From Deltaproteobacteria bacterium (lineage in GTDB: Bacteria; Myxococcota_A; Polyangia; Polyangiales; Ga0077539), in the NCBI GenBank assembly GCA_030694465.1, contig JAUXYJ010000058.1, forward strand, positions 1 through 64,000: a stretch of DNA of 64,000 bases, written 5' to 3'. Numbering within the stretch: position 1 is the stretch's first letter; the number at the start of each line of letters is the position of its first letter. Both the position numbers and the translations under genes were made by a program. This document shows positions 9,005 through 17,478 of the stretch, in pieces. The notes under the pieces were generated by a model that was given only the letters and a program-made list of their open reading frames with translations, had not been told where the DNA came from and searched no databases.

Positions 9005-9732
9005 ACAAGCACATCAGAGCGCGCATGGTCTGTGGGATCGCCTCGTTGAGCGCGCTCGCGTTGCTCTCGGGCTGCCCCGGAAAGCTCGACAATTGGCAGG
9101 ATTTTGTCGGCGCAAACGAGGGCGGAACCACCAGCTGCACCATCGCCGTGAGCATGGTCGAGCAGCAGCTCGTGCGGCCCCGCTGTGCGACCTCGGGCTG
9201 CCACGATCGCGGCGATCGCGCGGGCGGCTTGGACCTCCAGAGCCCCAACATCGCGTCGCGATTGGTCGATCAGCCTTCGAGCAGCTGCTCAGGCAGATTG
9301 CTCGTCAATCGCGCTTCACTCGGCGAGAGTCACATGCTCGCCAAGGTGAGCAGCGATCCCGGCTGCGGACGCCAGATGCCCCTAGGCGCGCCCGCGCTGA
9401 GTGTGTCCGAAGTGGCCTGCATTCGTAGCTGGATCGGGACACTGGATCCCAACGCGATGACAGACGCCGGGATGGACGTGGTCGCGCCGCCCGATGTGGT
9501 GATTCCGCCGCCCGATGTGGTCCAAAGAGACGTTACACAACGTGACACAGAGGCCCCAGAGACTGGACCCATGGCCGAAGCCGGCGTGGACGCAATGGTC
9601 GACGTCGAAGAGCGCGATACGCGCACTCCCGAGGCGAGCGTGCCTGATGCAACCGCCGTAGATGCTGCAAATGATGTGACCAATCCCCCCATGGACGCGT
9701 CGATGGACAGCAGCATGGCCGATGGCGGCTGA
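9001..9732 (+). CDS. lipoprotein with single CX4CH heme-like motif
   Basis: 243 residues. LALLSGC gives a good lipobox with Cys25. The motif CATSGCH (Cys62, Cys67, His68) is a CX4CH variant of the c-type heme site, in the context VRPRCATSGCHDRGDRAGGLDL that is typical of myxobacterial 'SGCH' proteins; CPGCGRQMP-like Cys residues follow. Residues 155-243 are a low-complexity Asp/Val/Ala/Pro tail. Whether heme is attached is not known: CX4CH is rare but has precedent. It starts within the stop of the preceding beta-barrel gene and is followed 222 bases later by a two-heme protein, suggesting one functional group on the outer surface. Confidence 0.7.
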   Translation: MNKHIRARMVCGIASLSALALLSGCPGKLDNWQDFVGANEGGTTSCTIAVSMVEQQLVRPRCATSGCHDRGDRAGGLDLQSPNIASRLVDQPSSSCSGRLLVNRASLGESHMLAKVSSDPGCGRQMPLGAPALSVSEVACIRSWIGTLDPNAMTDAGMDVVAPPDVVIPPPDVVQRDVTQRDTEAPETGPMAEAGVDAMVDVEERDTRTPEASVPDATAVDAANDVTNPPMDASMDSSMADGG

Positions 9733-9954
9733 TGGCCCCCTGCGCCGGAGTCTGCAAAGTTTGCGGCTGTGCGCAGCGCCAAATAGGAAGACTTCGCTAG
9801 CGACAGAGGGCCTACATTGGGCCTCGAATACCGCTAAAAAATCAGTACAGAATGCGATTACGTCACTGCCCTCGCGGTCGCAGATCCTCAATGGGCTACG
9901 TTCGAAGACGCTAAAAATGCATCATCGCCGACGGCATGACAAAGGAGCCAACCA

Positions 9955-12420
9955 ATGAAGAAACACCAAGACAAACCGTGGCGAAAAGGCGCGATCACCA
10001 TCGCGCTCTTGGCTGCGACGAGCGGCGCGGGCTCGAGCTGTACCAATGGCGGCATTGGGGACCCAGGCGAGAGCTGCCAGTCGCCGCGTGCTTACTTCTT
10101 GTCCGACGTGTGGGGCCCCGTGCTCGCGCAGCGCTGCGTGAGCTGTCACGCGCCAGGTGGGCAAGCAGGCATCGCGGGCGCGCGGTTTTCGCTGCTCCCG
10201 GCCAGCTATCCTAACTTTGCCGACGCGAACTTGGCCGCTGCACAGGCGATGGTCAACCAGAGCTTCATGGTGGGTGGGCGCACTGTGCCCGCGCTGCTCG
10301 CTAAGCCCTTGGGGCTCGTGAGCCACGGTGGCGGCTCGGTGATCCGCGAGGGCTCTGCAGAGCACACGGCGCTCACTGGCCTCGTGTCGCGCTTGGCCAA
10401 CGCGAGCAGCGAAGAGAACTGCCGAGACTTCGGCTCGCTCGCGGCTCCTTCGGGCGTCGTGTTGATGACCCTCCGAGAGACCCTGCGCAAGGTCTCGCTG
10501 GACCTCCTTGGGCGCCTGCCGACCGAGCAGGAGTATACCCAAGTCGAGCAGGGCGAAGACGCTTTTACGACCCTCGTCGCGGGCATGGTCGAAGACCCTG
10601 CGTTCTATGAGCGCTTTCGTGTCGCGTTTAACGACATGTTGTTGACCGACACGTACGTGACGAACAACGGCTGCGATCAGCGCGCGCTCAATCTCATTTC
10701 GAGCGAAGACTTTCCCAACCGTGGGACCTACGGCGGCGGCGCAACGGCGGGCCTAGACTGCTGCAACATGGACCGCATGAACCCCATGTGCGAGTCCGTT
10801 CGCACGTTCTTCAGGGACGCCAACAACGCGATCGCGCGAGAGCCCGTCAACCTCTTCGAGCACGTGGTTCGCAACAACCGCCCCTTCAGTGAGCTCCTCA
10901 CGGCGGATTACACGTTGGTCAATCCGCAGTCCGCGTACGTGTACAACGTGAGCGAGCAGGTCGGCTTTAACGACCAATACGCAGACGCCAATCAGCTGCG
11001 CCCGGCACGGATTCAATACACACGTCGCTACAGCGAGACGCGCAGCGAGACCGTCGCGTTTCCGCACGCGGGCGTACTCACGATGCCTGCGTTTTTGGCC
11101 AGATATCCCACGACATCGACCAACCGCAACCGCCACCGCGCGCGCATGGTCCAGTCGTTCTTTTTGATGACGGATATTCTCAAGGTCGGCGAGCGACCCA
11201 TTGACTCGACCGCAGCCGAAGCGCTCATCCAGACGCCCACGCTGAACTACGGTCCCTGTGTCACGTGTCACACGCTCAATGACCCGATCGCGGGCGCGTT
11301 CAGGGGCTTCTATCCCACGGGCACCGCGTGGCGATACGACCCCAACGACGCGTGGTACGCAGACATGTTGCCCCCTGGATTCGCAGGCGAAAACACTCCC
11401 GGAACCAACTATCGCAACGCTCTCCAGTGGCTCGCTCCACGGGTCACCCAAGACCCACGGTTCGCCATGTCCGTCGTGCGCTTTGTGTACAAATCGCTGA
11501 CGGGACGCGAGCCCTTGTCGCATCCGACCGACACGATGGACCCACTCTATGGAGCCAAGTCCGCGTCGTGGGGTGAACAAGATCGTGTGTTTCGCGCGAT
11601 CTCACGGCGCTTTCTTGCGACCAACATGAACTTCAAGACCGTGGTGATCGAGATGGTGAAATCACCGCTCTATCGCGCGATCGGCGCGGTTCTCCCCGAG
11701 GATCCCGCGGCGCGCGCCACCACGATGGCCTCGCACGAAGGTGTCGGCGCGGCGCTGCTCGCGTCGCCCGAGCAGCTTGACCGTCGCATCCGGGCGATCG
11801 CGGGTTTTGGCTGGTTTCGCGACCTCAACCCCACGCGTTTGGCGACCCCAGCGGGCACGAGCGAAGACAACCGCTGGCTCACCCGTGAGTTCTATCTTCC
11901 CTACGGTGGCATCAACTCAGACACGATCGTGCGCCGCGTGACCGACCCGAGCGGTATCATCGTGGGCGTCGCTCAGCGCATGGCCAATGAGCTCTCGTGT
12001 CGCGGAACAGCCTGGGATTTCACTGTCCCCGTGACTGCCCGACGCTACTTCAACGGGGTCGAGCTCGACACTGTGCCCGAGGCCGGTGGCAGCGCTGTTC
12101 CCGGTAACATCACGCGCATCAAAGAGACCATCCGCACGCTGCACGAGCGCGTGCTGGGCGAGCGCCTCGCCATCGATGATCCCGAAATTACGCGCACGTA
12201 TCAGCTCTTCTTGGACACATGGCGCGAGGCACAGACGCCTAACGCGATGGGAATGCCCAACAACAGCATCCCCTACGAGTGCCAAGGCCGCCAAAACCCA
12301 GCGACGGGCGCAGAGCTTCCCAACGCACAGCGCATCACCGAAGACCGCACCGGAGTGATCCGAGCGTGGATGGCCGTGATGACTTACCTCTACTCTGACT
12401 ATCGATTTCTCTACCAGTGA
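9955..12420 (+). CDS. DUF1549-like two-heme-motif lipoprotein (Planctomycete-type cytochrome family)
   Basis: 821 residues, exported. The N terminus ends at GAGSSC (weak lipobox, Cys29). CVSCH at 61-65 and CVTCH at 435-439 are canonical CXXCH heme c sites. Between them TLRETLRKVSLDLLGRLPTE and a following 'FYERFRVAFNDMLL' match the DUF1549 layout (LxxxxLDLxGLPPT ... Y-xRW). The C-terminal half contains FVYKSLTGREPL, similar to the DUF1585/1588 region found in related proteins. In Planctomycetota and Myxococcota such proteins are paired with DUF1501 partners, as here, but their reaction is unknown. AAGGAG 7 bases before ATG 9955 fixes the start. The preceding 9733-9954 contains no gene I can support. 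Confidence 0.78.
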   Translation: MKKHQDKPWRKGAITIALLAATSGAGSSCTNGGIGDPGESCQSPRAYFLSDVWGPVLAQRCVSCHAPGGQAGIAGARFSLLPASYPNFADANLAAAQAMVNQSFMVGGRTVPALLAKPLGLVSHGGGSVIREGSAEHTALTGLVSRLANASSEENCRDFGSLAAPSGVVLMTLRETLRKVSLDLLGRLPTEQEYTQVEQGEDAFTTLVAGMVEDPAFYERFRVAFNDMLLTDTYVTNNGCDQRALNLISSEDFPNRGTYGGGATAGLDCCNMDRMNPMCESVRTFFRDANNAIAREPVNLFEHVVRNNRPFSELLTADYTLVNPQSAYVYNVSEQVGFNDQYADANQLRPARIQYTRRYSETRSETVAFPHAGVLTMPAFLARYPTTSTNRNRHRARMVQSFFLMTDILKVGERPIDSTAAEALIQTPTLNYGPCVTCHTLNDPIAGAFRGFYPTGTAWRYDPNDAWYADMLPPGFAGENTPGTNYRNALQWLAPRVTQDPRFAMSVVRFVYKSLTGREPLSHPTDTMDPLYGAKSASWGEQDRVFRAISRRFLATNMNFKTVVIEMVKSPLYRAIGAVLPEDPAARATTMASHEGVGAALLASPEQLDRRIRAIAGFGWFRDLNPTRLATPAGTSEDNRWLTREFYLPYGGINSDTIVRRVTDPSGIIVGVAQRMANELSCRGTAWDFTVPVTARRYFNGVELDTVPEAGGSAVPGNITRIKETIRTLHERVLGERLAIDDPEITRTYQLFLDTWREAQTPNAMGMPNNSIPYECQGRQNPATGAELPNAQRITEDRTGVIRAWMAVMTYLYSDYRFLYQ

Positions 12421-12443
12421 GCAGCAAAGGGAGAACACAAGCC

Positions 12444-13745
12444 ATGGACCGTCGACGACTACTCAGTCTGGGCATTCTCTCGGGTCTCACCGCGGGAGTT
12501 TCGCTCACAACACGCAGGCTCTTTGCCCAGCAAGCAGCCCCAGGAATTGAGCCGTACACCGGCAAATTCTTTATCTTTCTCAACGCCGGTGGCGGCTGGG
12601 ATCCCACGATGGTCTGCGACCCCAAGGGTGGCGAGACCAACCGCGGGTTCACCGCTGCGCAGATCCGTGAGGCGGGCAATATTCGCTACGCGCCAGTGAA
12701 CTACACGGGCGAGGGCGGCTACAGCAACCAGCGCTTTTTCGAGAAATTTTCCCCGCGATTGATGGTTCTCAATGGCGTGGACATGCAGACCAACAACCAC
12801 GATTCGGGCAACCGATACACGTGGTCGGGGCACCTCGAAGACGGCTACCCGCCGCTCGCAGCGATCATCGGCGCGGCCCTCGCACCGGGTCGTCCGCTCG
12901 CATTCTTGAGCAACGGCGGCTACGAAAACACGCAGGGCATCGTGCCCCTCACGCGCGTCAACGACCTGGGAACCATCTCGCGGATCGCGTTTCCGAATCG
13001 CCCCGATCCGGCCAACATGACCTCGCGTTATCACAGCACAGACACCGCCGCGCGCATCGCTCGCTATCAGCAAGAGCGACTGCACGCGATGGGCGCGACA
13101 CAGACGCTCCCTGTCTTCGATCGCGCGATGCGACAGCTTGAAGCGACGCGCTCGGGTGGCAATTTGCTTGAGCGTTTGCTGCAGTTTTTGCCCGACAACG
13201 CGACCATCAACGGCCTCAATAACACCGTCGCGCGCCAGGGCTTCGTCGCCCTCGCAGCGTATCAAGCGGGTCTCACCGCAGCAGCCAACTTGGACGTGGG
13301 TGGCTTCGATACGCACAGCGACCACGACACGCAGCAGGGCAACGCGTTGGTGCGTGTCCTGCGCGGGATTGACCTGATCATGGACCGCGTAGACGCGCTC
13401 AATTTGCGCGAGAAAGTGGTCCTGATCGTGGGCTCAGACTTCGGTCGTACGCCGTTTTACAACATGCAAAACGGCAAAGATCACTGGGCCAACACCTCCA
13501 TCATGATGATGGGCGCTGGCATCCCTGGAAACCGCGTCGTGGGTGCAAGCACCGACGGCACCGCGGCGCAGGTGTTTCGCGCGCGTCCGTTCGACTACGA
13601 CACGCTGCAGGTCAGCGACAGCAGCCCGAAGAAGCTCAACCCCAAGAGCCTTCACACCGCGCTGCGACGCTTTGCTGGCGTCGAACAGTCCGAGGCCGCG
13701 CGACAGTTTCCGTTGTACGGCGACAACCTCACGCTCTTTTCTTGA
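12444..13745 (+). CDS. Tat-exported DUF1501 family protein
   Basis: 433 residues. The start MDRRRLLSLGILSGLTAG carries a twin-arginine motif and short hydrophobic stretch ending near FAQQA, so the protein is probably exported folded. The late segment VGSDFGRTPFYN, then KDHWANTSIMMMGAGIPGNRVVGAT-like sequence (about residues 330-370) is the DUF1501 signature (S-x-FGRTP, DHW, G-G-xVxGxT), a family related to alkaline phosphatase/sulfatase folds. HDSG and GGFDTHSDH could bind metal. ATG 12444 has AAGGGAG 10 bases upstream and follows the DUF1549-like gene by 23 bases. Its 3' end overlaps the convergent pdeM gene by 17 bases. Confidence 0.8.
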   Translation: MDRRRLLSLGILSGLTAGVSLTTRRLFAQQAAPGIEPYTGKFFIFLNAGGGWDPTMVCDPKGGETNRGFTAAQIREAGNIRYAPVNYTGEGGYSNQRFFEKFSPRLMVLNGVDMQTNNHDSGNRYTWSGHLEDGYPPLAAIIGAALAPGRPLAFLSNGGYENTQGIVPLTRVNDLGTISRIAFPNRPDPANMTSRYHSTDTAARIARYQQERLHAMGATQTLPVFDRAMRQLEATRSGGNLLERLLQFLPDNATINGLNNTVARQGFVALAAYQAGLTAAANLDVGGFDTHSDHDTQQGNALVRVLRGIDLIMDRVDALNLREKVVLIVGSDFGRTPFYNMQNGKDHWANTSIMMMGAGIPGNRVVGASTDGTAAQVFRARPFDYDTLQVSDSSPKKLNPKSLHTALRRFAGVEQSEAARQFPLYGDNLTLFS

Positions 13746-14490
13746 GCGAATTCGGCGAGAATACATCGCCGACTACCATCACACGGGGGCCCACAATCAC
13801 CGCGACGCCCATCGGGTCTCCCGATGCGAGCGCCGCGAGCTGGGCGTACACGCTCTTGCTGCGCACGTCCCCGCCGCGCGCCCATGGCGAGAGCGCGGGC
13901 ATGCAGAGCAACCCACGCGCGGTCACAAACGCAGGGCAAATCGCTGACGCACCTTCTCCGTCGTCGAGCCTCAGTGCAGGGTGAATGTGACCCACGATCA
14001 CGCGTCCTCCTGCGCGCAATGCCTCCGCGCGAAGGGCTAACGTCTCGGGGACATCGTCGCCATGGGTCACCCAGTGCGGACCGACGAGATGTGAATTGCC
14101 ATGTAAAACTCCACGCCGATCGAGTGTGTTCGCGAGCGAGCGGTCGTGGTTTCCGAGGACGACAAAGAATGTGCGTGTGGGGTGTGACGCGATGATTTGC
14201 AGCAGCGGCGACTCTTGGGTGCCCACCGTGCGCAGCGATCCGGGCCCATGAATCGCGTCCCCTGCGATCACAATCTCAGCCGGGTCGCAGGCTCCCGTGA
14301 GCTGCTCAATCCGCGACGCGAGCAGCGAGTCGTCGCCCATCGGGACCGCGTGCCCTCGCGCGCGCAGCTCAAGCGTGGTCCCTGCGTGCGTGTCCGCCAC
14401 GATCAGTGTGCGGGTGTCGCGAACGTACGCGCCGCCTGGAGCCAAGAGCGTAATGCCATCGCGAAGAGTGACTTCGGTCAGCGAAATCAC
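13729..14490 (-). CDS. pdeM: PdeM-type metallophosphoesterase
   Basis: 253 residues. All calcineurin-like phosphoesterase motifs are present in order: VADTHAG (DxH), GDAIHG (GDxxH), LGNHDRS (GNHD), and VGHIHPAL (GHxH). The overall length and the LAPGGAYV...TLIVADTHAG opening fit PdeM, the nuclease/phosphodiesterase encoded next to Lhr-type helicases and linked to DNA repair. GTG at 14490 overlaps the TGA of the upstream helicase (GTGA), so the two are translationally coupled. The ligase and exonuclease partners often found in this module are absent. C-terminal residues overlap the convergent DUF1501 gene. Confidence 0.85.
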   Translation of the reverse strand: MISLTEVTLRDGITLLAPGGAYVRDTRTLIVADTHAGTTLELRARGHAVPMGDDSLLASRIEQLTGACDPAEIVIAGDAIHGPGSLRTVGTQESPLLQIIASHPTRTFFVVLGNHDRSLANTLDRRGVLHGNSHLVGPHWVTHGDDVPETLALRAEALRAGGRVIVGHIHPALRLDDGEGASAICPAFVTARGLLCMPALSPWARGGDVRSKSVYAQLAALASGDPMGVAVIVGPRVMVVGDVFSPNSLKKRA

Positions 14491-17090
14491 TGTAGTTCAC
14501 CGCCGCCGCTGCGGAGCCAGAGCGCATGTGCCGCGCGCGTGAGGGCCCCATCAAGGTCGTCGGGCGCGAGAGCCTCGGGGCCTCGGGAGGCACGCGCGAG
14601 CACAGGGATGCTCATGGGCGAGGGCTCACGGAGGCGCGCAAACGCGAGCTCGCTCTTGCGCATCCAGGCCAGGGTCTTCTCAGCGCGTTGCACATCGAGC
14701 AGCGTGTCGGTCACACGCGCGAGGGCGCGCAAGAGAAGATGCGACGGAGCGTGTCGTCGCAGCACGTCGTAGAGCAGCCCTGGCGTGGCCCCTCCGGGGC
14801 GCTGTTGCCCTGTCACCACGAGCTGGCTCACGCGCGCGACCTCGCGAAAGGCAGATCGCGCCAAGACCGAGCCCTCAAGCGAGACCGCGAGGTCTTCGCG
14901 TAGGGCCCGCGGCTCAAAGAGTGACATCGCCTGCGCGGGGTCACGTGGATCAAGCGCCGTGCGTCGCGGGAGCATCAGCGCCAGGCCCAGGTCCGACGCG
15001 AGGTGCTCACAGCCCGCGCCCGTGCAGTGTCGCCAGCGCTCGGCCGCAGCGCGCGCGATGGCCTCGTTGGCAGCGCTCCCTGCAAAACTAAACACCATCA
15101 GCGTGTCGCTACGTGCGCTCTGGACACACTCCATCACGAGCCGGTCAGGCCTTGGGATCGCGCTCACTGCGCGCTGCGTGTGCGCCCACCGCAGCATGAT
15201 CGCTGCAATGTCCGTAGGGATTTCGAGGCTCTCACCGAGCACGCTCGCGCTCTCGGCGCGCCGCGCGCTGTCATCCAAATGCGAGTAAATTTTCAGCGAT
15301 TGACTCGCGATAAGCTCGCTGCGTGGGGCGCTCACTCCGGTCCATCGCGCGACGGGGCCGTGCCCATTGGGGTCGCGTGTGACCTCAAGGCGATCGGGTG
15401 TGCGCGACACGAGCTTCCACACACTGGACGAGAGCATGAAGCGATCGTTGATCTCGAGCGCTGCGGCAAAGCGTCCCTCGATTCGTCCGATGATTCGCTG
15501 TCCAACTCGCACCTCGAGCGAGGGATCATCCACGATGCTCCCCACGCCACGGAGGTAGCTCTTGCGCGCGCGGTCGTCGACAAACGCGAGCCCCTCTTCG
15601 GTCCAATGGAGCTTATGGGCTGCGTCGTACGACGCGAGCGTGTCTCCGCCGGTGCACAGGTGCTCGATGACCTCGTCGAGTGTGTCGTGACGGAGGGTGG
15701 CAAATGGAGCAGAGTTTGCCAGTGTTTTTGCAAGAGATTCGTCTGCGAGTCCGCACGCACACGCGGCCAACACGGACTGTACCAGCACGTCTTCGTCTGC
15801 ACGCGCGGGGGCCAGAGGCTCAAGGGCGGACTGATGGATGCACCGCACGAGTGCGAGCGCATCGACAAGGTCCGCGGCGTCGGTGGCAGCGATCAGCGCG
15901 TGTGCCCGTGCCCCTGGGCGATGGTTGCTTCGTCCCGCGGATTGCAGCGCCGCGGTGACGCTTGCGGGGCTCTGCAAGAAGATCACTTGCTCGGCGTCGG
16001 GCAGATCGATCCCGCTCTCAAGCGAGCTGGTCGCGACCACCGCGCGGAGCTCACCACGGCGGAGCATTCCGGCGACGTCGCCGCGCTCGTCTGCGCTCAT
16101 CGAGCCGTGAAAACATCGCACCGGCATCGCGCTCGGGAGCACCTCGCTTAGCGCTTTGGCCCAACGCTCAGCGCGTGGCCGTGAAGAGACAAACACGATC
16201 GAGAGCCCCTGGGTCTGCGCGATACGTCGCGCGAGGGCGGGCAAGAGCTTGCGAGCGCTCCATCCTTGAGGCAAAAAAGGCTCTTCCCATGCGGGCAAGA
16301 GCAGCTCGATTTGGGGCGGATTCGCGCTCTGAACGTGCACGAGATCACAGGGGGTGTTGGGCCCCGAGACCCAACGCGCGAGGGTCTGCGCGGGCTCTGC
16401 GGTGGCGCTCAACGCGATGCGCCGGGGCCTCTGTGCGCCGTGCTTTGCGATCCACCCATCGAGCAGGGCGAGGGTGACCGAGAGCAGCGCTCCACGCTTG
16501 CCGAGCGAGAGCTGGTGGGCCTCATCCAAGAGCACCCAGCGCACGGCGCTCAGGGCATGGCGCGTCGATCCGCCCAGCAAAACCTGTAGCGATTCGGGGG
16601 TCACGACCAAGACCTCTGGCGGGGTCTTCTTCTGGCGCGCGCGCTCGGTGCTCGTCGTGTCTCCGGTGCGCGACTGGACCCGAGGGAGCGGGCGCGAGGG
16701 CATCGGCGCGAGGGACCAGAGCCCCTTGGCGACGTGCGCGAGCGTGCGCGTGTGCTGGTCTACGAGGGCCCTGGTCGGTGCGATCACCAAGGCGAGGGTC
16801 TGCGGCTCCGTCGACGCGTCTTGCGCGAGCGAGGCGAGGATCGGCAGGGCCGCTGCGAGGGTCTTGCCCGACCCCGTGGGCGCCCTCAGCAGGATGTCGT
16901 GGGCGCCTCCCCACGCGGCGAAGAGGGCGCGCTGAGGCTCGGTGGGCTCAGTCTCGAGGGCAGCGAAATACCCAGTGATTCGAGCCGTGATCGTGTCATC
17001 AAGGCCCCGCGCGGCCGCGTGAGTGACCCTGCGGTTGGCGGCCGCGGGCGGTGTGGGCTTGAGCTTACGCGGGCTTGGGGTACGCGACAT
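14487..17090 (-). CDS. Lhr-core type DEAD/H ATP-dependent helicase
   Basis: 867 residues. A superfamily 2 helicase with motif I APTGSGKT (about residue 70), motif II DEAH, motif III SATAEP, motif IV VFVSSRPRAE, motif V ATSSLESGIDLPD and motif VI QSAGRSNHRPG. After the two RecA domains a winged-helix region and a domain-4 segment with VGQRIIGRIEGRFAA are arranged as in the Lhr 'core' of bacterial DNA-repair modules. The E. coli-specific Lhr C-terminal extension is absent. Lhr-core is a 3'-5' translocase that unwinds DNA:DNA or RNA:DNA. It is coupled to pdeM. The start is ATG at 17090; no clear Shine-Dalgarno is seen. Confidence 0.87.
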   Translation of the reverse strand: MSRTPSPRKLKPTPPAAANRRVTHAAARGLDDTITARITGYFAALETEPTEPQRALFAAWGGAHDILLRAPTGSGKTLAAALPILASLAQDASTEPQTLALVIAPTRALVDQHTRTLAHVAKGLWSLAPMPSRPLPRVQSRTGDTTSTERARQKKTPPEVLVVTPESLQVLLGGSTRHALSAVRWVLLDEAHQLSLGKRGALLSVTLALLDGWIAKHGAQRPRRIALSATAEPAQTLARWVSGPNTPCDLVHVQSANPPQIELLLPAWEEPFLPQGWSARKLLPALARRIAQTQGLSIVFVSSRPRAERWAKALSEVLPSAMPVRCFHGSMSADERGDVAGMLRRGELRAVVATSSLESGIDLPDAEQVIFLQSPASVTAALQSAGRSNHRPGARAHALIAATDAADLVDALALVRCIHQSALEPLAPARADEDVLVQSVLAACACGLADESLAKTLANSAPFATLRHDTLDEVIEHLCTGGDTLASYDAAHKLHWTEEGLAFVDDRARKSYLRGVGSIVDDPSLEVRVGQRIIGRIEGRFAAALEINDRFMLSSSVWKLVSRTPDRLEVTRDPNGHGPVARWTGVSAPRSELIASQSLKIYSHLDDSARRAESASVLGESLEIPTDIAAIMLRWAHTQRAVSAIPRPDRLVMECVQSARSDTLMVFSFAGSAANEAIARAAAERWRHCTGAGCEHLASDLGLALMLPRRTALDPRDPAQAMSLFEPRALREDLAVSLEGSVLARSAFREVARVSQLVVTGQQRPGGATPGLLYDVLRRHAPSHLLLRALARVTDTLLDVQRAEKTLAWMRKSELAFARLREPSPMSIPVLARASRGPEALAPDDLDGALTRAAHALWLRSGGGELQ

Positions 17091-17192
17091 ACGATGCGAC
17101 GCTGAGACGAGTAGAATTCACAGTGCAGAGTGCAATGAGTGCAAGAGAGGGCTGTAGCCTGCCCTAGTGATCGTGCTAGCGTCTGCATTGAC

Positions 17193-17450
17193 GTGGAGGT
17201 CGTGCTCCGAAAGCTCGGTCCCAAACCCGGGCGCCCTGTAGTTGGACGATTGGTGCGAGCGCCAAGGCGTGGCTCCGTTGTGGTCATCGAGTTTCCCGAT
17301 GGTCTGCACGAGTACGTCACGACGCCCGTTCGCCGTATTCTTCGTATTGCCGGGCAAGAGGTTTATTACCTCCAAACTACCAACAGCCGGTACAGGCTTG
17401 AGGTGCGGCGCTCGTCGGTCATTCCGACTGAGAATACGCTGGTTAAGTGA
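17193..17450 (+). CDS. small beta-rich protein, unknown function
   Basis: About 85 residues from GTG 17193 (a longer form from GTG 17139 is possible but its extra residues look non-coding). Sequence such as GRLVRAPRRGSVVVIEFPDGLHEYVTTPVRRI and GQEVYYLQTTNSRYRLEV alternates short strands and turns, suggesting a small SH3-like barrel. There is no signal peptide. It lies between the divergent helicase and a convergent lipoprotein gene 28 bases away. Coding status is likely but not certain, and no function can be assigned. Confidence 0.5.
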   Translation: MEVVLRKLGPKPGRPVVGRLVRAPRRGSVVVIEFPDGLHEYVTTPVRRILRIAGQEVYYLQTTNSRYRLEVRRSSVIPTENTLVK

Positions 17451-17478
17451 CAGAGGCTGCGTGCAAGGGGCGCACGCA

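Noticed and set aside
9733..9954. A gene in the 222-bp gap before the DUF1549-like gene
   Set aside because: Short frames here lack a ribosome site or protein-like composition; the sequence is probably promoter and leader.
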